Below are positions 61,443 to 64,000 of a DNA stretch of 64,000 bases, in pieces. Both the position numbers and the translations under genes were made by a program. The stretch is from Variovorax paradoxus. GTDB lineage: Bacteria; Pseudomonadota; Gammaproteobacteria; Burkholderiales; Burkholderiaceae_C. The stretch spans positions 439,918 to 503,917 of the forward strand of contig NZ_JAGGNW010000014.1 in assembly GCF_018614875.1 (NCBI RefSeq). The letters run 5' to 3'. The notes under the pieces are model-generated. The model worked only from the letters and a program-made list of their open reading frames with translations, made no database searches and was not told the origin of the DNA. The stretch's first letter is position 1, and each line of letters opens with the position of its first letter.

Positions 61443-63542
61443 ATGTCTCGCAAGACCCCCATCGAGCGCTACCGCAACATCGGCATCTCCGCGCACATCG
61501 ACGCTGGCAAGACCACAACGACCGAACGCATCTTGTTCTACACCGGTGTGAACCACAAGATCGGTGAAGTGCACGACGGTGCCGCCACGATGGACTGGAT
61601 GGAGCAAGAGCAGGAGCGCGGCATCACGATCACCTCGGCTGCCACCACCTGCTTCTGGAAGGGCATGGCGGGCACGTTCGACGAACACCGCATCAACATC
61701 ATCGACACCCCCGGCCACGTGGACTTCACCATTGAAGTCGAGCGCTCGATGCGCGTGCTGGACGGCGCTGTCATGGTGTACGACGCGGTCGGCGGCGTGC
61801 AGCCCCAGTCCGAAACCGTTTGGCGCCAGGCCAACAAGTACAAGGTTCCGCGCCTCGCGTTCGTCAACAAGATGGACCGCACCGGCGCCGACTTCCTGCG
61901 CGTGCGCCAGATGATGGTGGACCGCCTGAAGGCCAACCCCGTCGTGATCCAGATCCCGATCGGCGCCGAAGAGCGCTTCCAGGGCATCGTCGACCTCGTC
62001 AAGATGAAGTCGATCATCTGGGACGAAGAAAAGGGCGTGACCTTCAAGTACGGCGAAATCCCGGCCGATCTGGCCGAGGTGTGCGCCGAGTACCGCGAAA
62101 AGCTCGTCGAAGCCGCTGCCGAAGCGAGCGAAGAGCTCATGAACAAGTACCTCGAAGGCAACGAGCTGACCGAAGCCGAAATCAAGGCGGCGATCCGCCA
62201 ACGCACCATCGCTGGCGAAATCCAGCCGATGCTGTGCGGCTCGGCCTTCAAGAACAAGGGCGTGCAGGCCATGCTCGACGCCGTCGTCGAGTACATGCCC
62301 GCACCGACCGACATTCCGCCGGTCAAGGGCATGGACGAAGACGAAGTGCCGACGACCCGCAAGGCCGACGACGACGAGAAGTTCTCCGCGCTCGCATTCA
62401 AGCTCATGACCGACCCGTTCGTCGGCCAGCTGACCTTCGTGCGCGTCTATTCCGGCGTGCTGACCAAGGGCGACAGCGTCTACAACCCGGTGCGCGGCAA
62501 GAAGGAGCGCATCGGCCGGATCGTGCAGATGCACGCCAACAACCGCGTCGAAGTGAGCGAAATTCGCGCCGGCGACATCGCTGCCTGCATCGGCCTGAAG
62601 GAAGTGACCACGGGCGAAACCCTGTGCGATCCCGCCGCCATCCTGACGCTCGAGCGCATGGTGTTCCCGGAGTCGGTGATCTCGCAGGCCGTTGAGCCCA
62701 AGACCAAGGTCGACCAGGAAAAGATGGGCATCGCGCTGCAGCGCCTGGCACAGGAAGACCCGTCGTTCCGCGTCAAGACCGACGAAGAATCGGGCCAGAC
62801 CATCATCGCCGGCATGGGCGAGCTTCACCTCGAAATCATTGTGGACCGCATGAAGCGCGAATTCGGCGTGGAAGCCAACGTGGGCAAGCCGCAAGTGGCC
62901 TACCGCGAAACGATCCGCAAGACCGTCGAAGATGCCGAAGGCAAGTTCGTTCGCCAGTCGGGCGGCAAGGGCCAGTACGGTCACGTCGTGCTCAAGCTCG
63001 AGCCGCAGGAAGCCGGCAAGGGCTTCGAGTTCGTCGACGCCATCAAGGGCGGTGTGGTTCCTCGCGAATACATCCCCGCGGTGGAAAAGGGCGTTGTGGA
63101 AGCGCTGACCCAAGGCGTGCTGGCGGGCTACCCCGTCGTCGACGTCAAGGTCACGCTGCACTTCGGCTCGTACCACGACGTGGACTCGAACGAAATGGCG
63201 TTCAAGATGGCCGCGATCTTCGGCTTCAAGGAAGGCGCCCGCAAGGCCAGCCCCGTGATCCTGGAGCCAATGATGGCCGTGGAAGTCGAAACGCCTGAAG
63301 ACTACGCCGGCAACGTGATGGGCGACCTGTCCTCACGCCGCGGCATGGTGCAGGGCATGGAAGACATGATCGGTGGCGGCAAGGCCATCAAGGCCGAAGT
63401 GCCGCTGTCGGAAATGTTCGGCTACTCGACCACGCTGCGTTCGATGTCGCAAGGCCGCGCCACGTACACGATGGAGTTCAAGCACTACGCCGAAGCCCCC
63501 CGTAACGTTGCCGAAGCCATCGTGGCCGCCCGCGCGAAGTAA
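61443..63542 (+). CDS. fusA: Elongation factor G
   Basis: This 699-aa translocase GTPase is complete: G1 AHIDAGKTTTTERIL, switch II DTPGHVDFT and G4 NKMDR. Domains II-V follow to the C-terminus (GYSTTLRSMSQGRATYTMEFKHYAE). It drives ribosome translocation in the cytosol. It sits between rpsG and tuf in the str operon. Confidence 0.98.
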   Translation: MSRKTPIERYRNIGISAHIDAGKTTTTERILFYTGVNHKIGEVHDGAATMDWMEQEQERGITITSAATTCFWKGMAGTFDEHRINIIDTPGHVDFTIEVERSMRVLDGAVMVYDAVGGVQPQSETVWRQANKYKVPRLAFVNKMDRTGADFLRVRQMMVDRLKANPVVIQIPIGAEERFQGIVDLVKMKSIIWDEEKGVTFKYGEIPADLAEVCAEYREKLVEAAAEASEELMNKYLEGNELTEAEIKAAIRQRTIAGEIQPMLCGSAFKNKGVQAMLDAVVEYMPAPTDIPPVKGMDEDEVPTTRKADDDEKFSALAFKLMTDPFVGQLTFVRVYSGVLTKGDSVYNPVRGKKERIGRIVQMHANNRVEVSEIRAGDIAACIGLKEVTTGETLCDPAAILTLERMVFPESVISQAVEPKTKVDQEKMGIALQRLAQEDPSFRVKTDEESGQTIIAGMGELHLEIIVDRMKREFGVEANVGKPQVAYRETIRKTVEDAEGKFVRQSGGKGQYGHVVLKLEPQEAGKGFEFVDAIKGGVVPREYIPAVEKGVVEALTQGVLAGYPVVDVKVTLHFGSYHDVDSNEMAFKMAAIFGFKEGARKASPVILEPMMAVEVETPEDYAGNVMGDLSSRRGMVQGMEDMIGGGKAIKAEVPLSEMFGYSTTLRSMSQGRATYTMEFKHYAEAPRNVAEAIVAARAK

Positions 63543-63557
63543 GTTTTCAAGAATGTG

Positions 63558-63582
63558 GGGCCATGCAGTGCATGGCCCTTCT
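63558..63582 (+). terminator. Hairpin with T-rich tract between fusA and tuf
   Basis: GGGCCATGCA (63558-63567) and TGCATGGCCC (63569-63578) form a long stem, followed by TTCTT. It may terminate part of the transcripts before tuf. Confidence 0.55.
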
Positions 63583-63684
63583 TGTCTGCGATCCGGTGCC
63601 GCCCTGTTCCCGTGCGGGGCGAACCAGCAATCGGATGCAGACATAAAACCAATACACGGGAACTGCTCTTTCAAGGATTGAAAA

Positions 63685-64000
<316 letters not shown>

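Overview
The window is about 64 kb of high-GC chromosomal DNA from a beta-proteobacterium, most likely Comamonadaceae and probably Variovorax or a close relative. This is inference from several signs: codon bias; many LysR regulators; an orphan Bug/TctC binding protein and a TRAP transporter; a Mg-type HemB; and an rpsL-rpsG-fusA-tuf cluster. No tRNA, rRNA, CRISPR, prophage, integrase or insertion sequence was found. The content is a mosaic of ordinary housekeeping and regulatory genes in short operons.

Layout. 1-2308: the 3' part of kdpD, then kdpE. 2309-2626: a palindromic repeat element. 2627-8134: a quinone-reductase-like enzyme, an overlapping three-gene operon (glycosyltransferase, membrane protein, dual-specificity phosphatase), a pseudouridine synthase and a winged-helix protein. 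8154-11547: a QseB/PmrA-like two-component system flanked by 11-bp-period direct repeats, a small exported repeat protein and aqpZ. 11721-20728: oxidoreductase/LysR pair, an orphan binding protein, htpG, a lipoprotein, a TTG-start LysR, srkA and a DUF2855 gene. 20912-22540: ohr-ohrR with a readable promoter/operator, then a large inverted repeat. 22541-30141: NodI/NodJ-type exporter, a frameshifted LysR, GST, a PNPOx-like protein, P450 with a divergent ArsR-type regulator, and a TctC-type protein. 30241-38459: amn, panE, gor, a FecR/DUF6600 protein with a Gln/Ala-repeat tail and a divergent exported dikinase-like protein. 38469-42264: TRAP transporter. 42486-52230: rhodanese, LysM/BON protein, coaX, serine hydrolase, acyl-CoA enzymes, purT, EVE protein, marC, SDR, HCCA isomerase and dienelactone hydrolase. 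52255-58968: LysR, a second small exported repeat protein, CorA, hemB, a probable small RNA, a HemJ-like protein, VanZ-like protein, ferredoxin and hydrolase. 59012-64000: a D,D-carboxypeptidase, then rpsL, rpsG, fusA and the start of tuf.

The most interesting items are these. (1) A candidate unannotated sRNA of about 104 nt at 56146-56249, with promoter, CU-rich single strand and strong terminator. (2) A three-copy palindromic repeat family whose stems show compensatory changes. (3) An exported protein with the domain order of glucan-water dikinases (phosphohistidine-like domain, then ATP-grasp). (4) A translationally coupled glycosyltransferase/membrane/phosphatase operon of unknown role. 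(5) A PmrA-box-like repeat before the two-component system and a related repeat before the small exported protein. (6) A near-leaderless ohrR promoter containing its operator.
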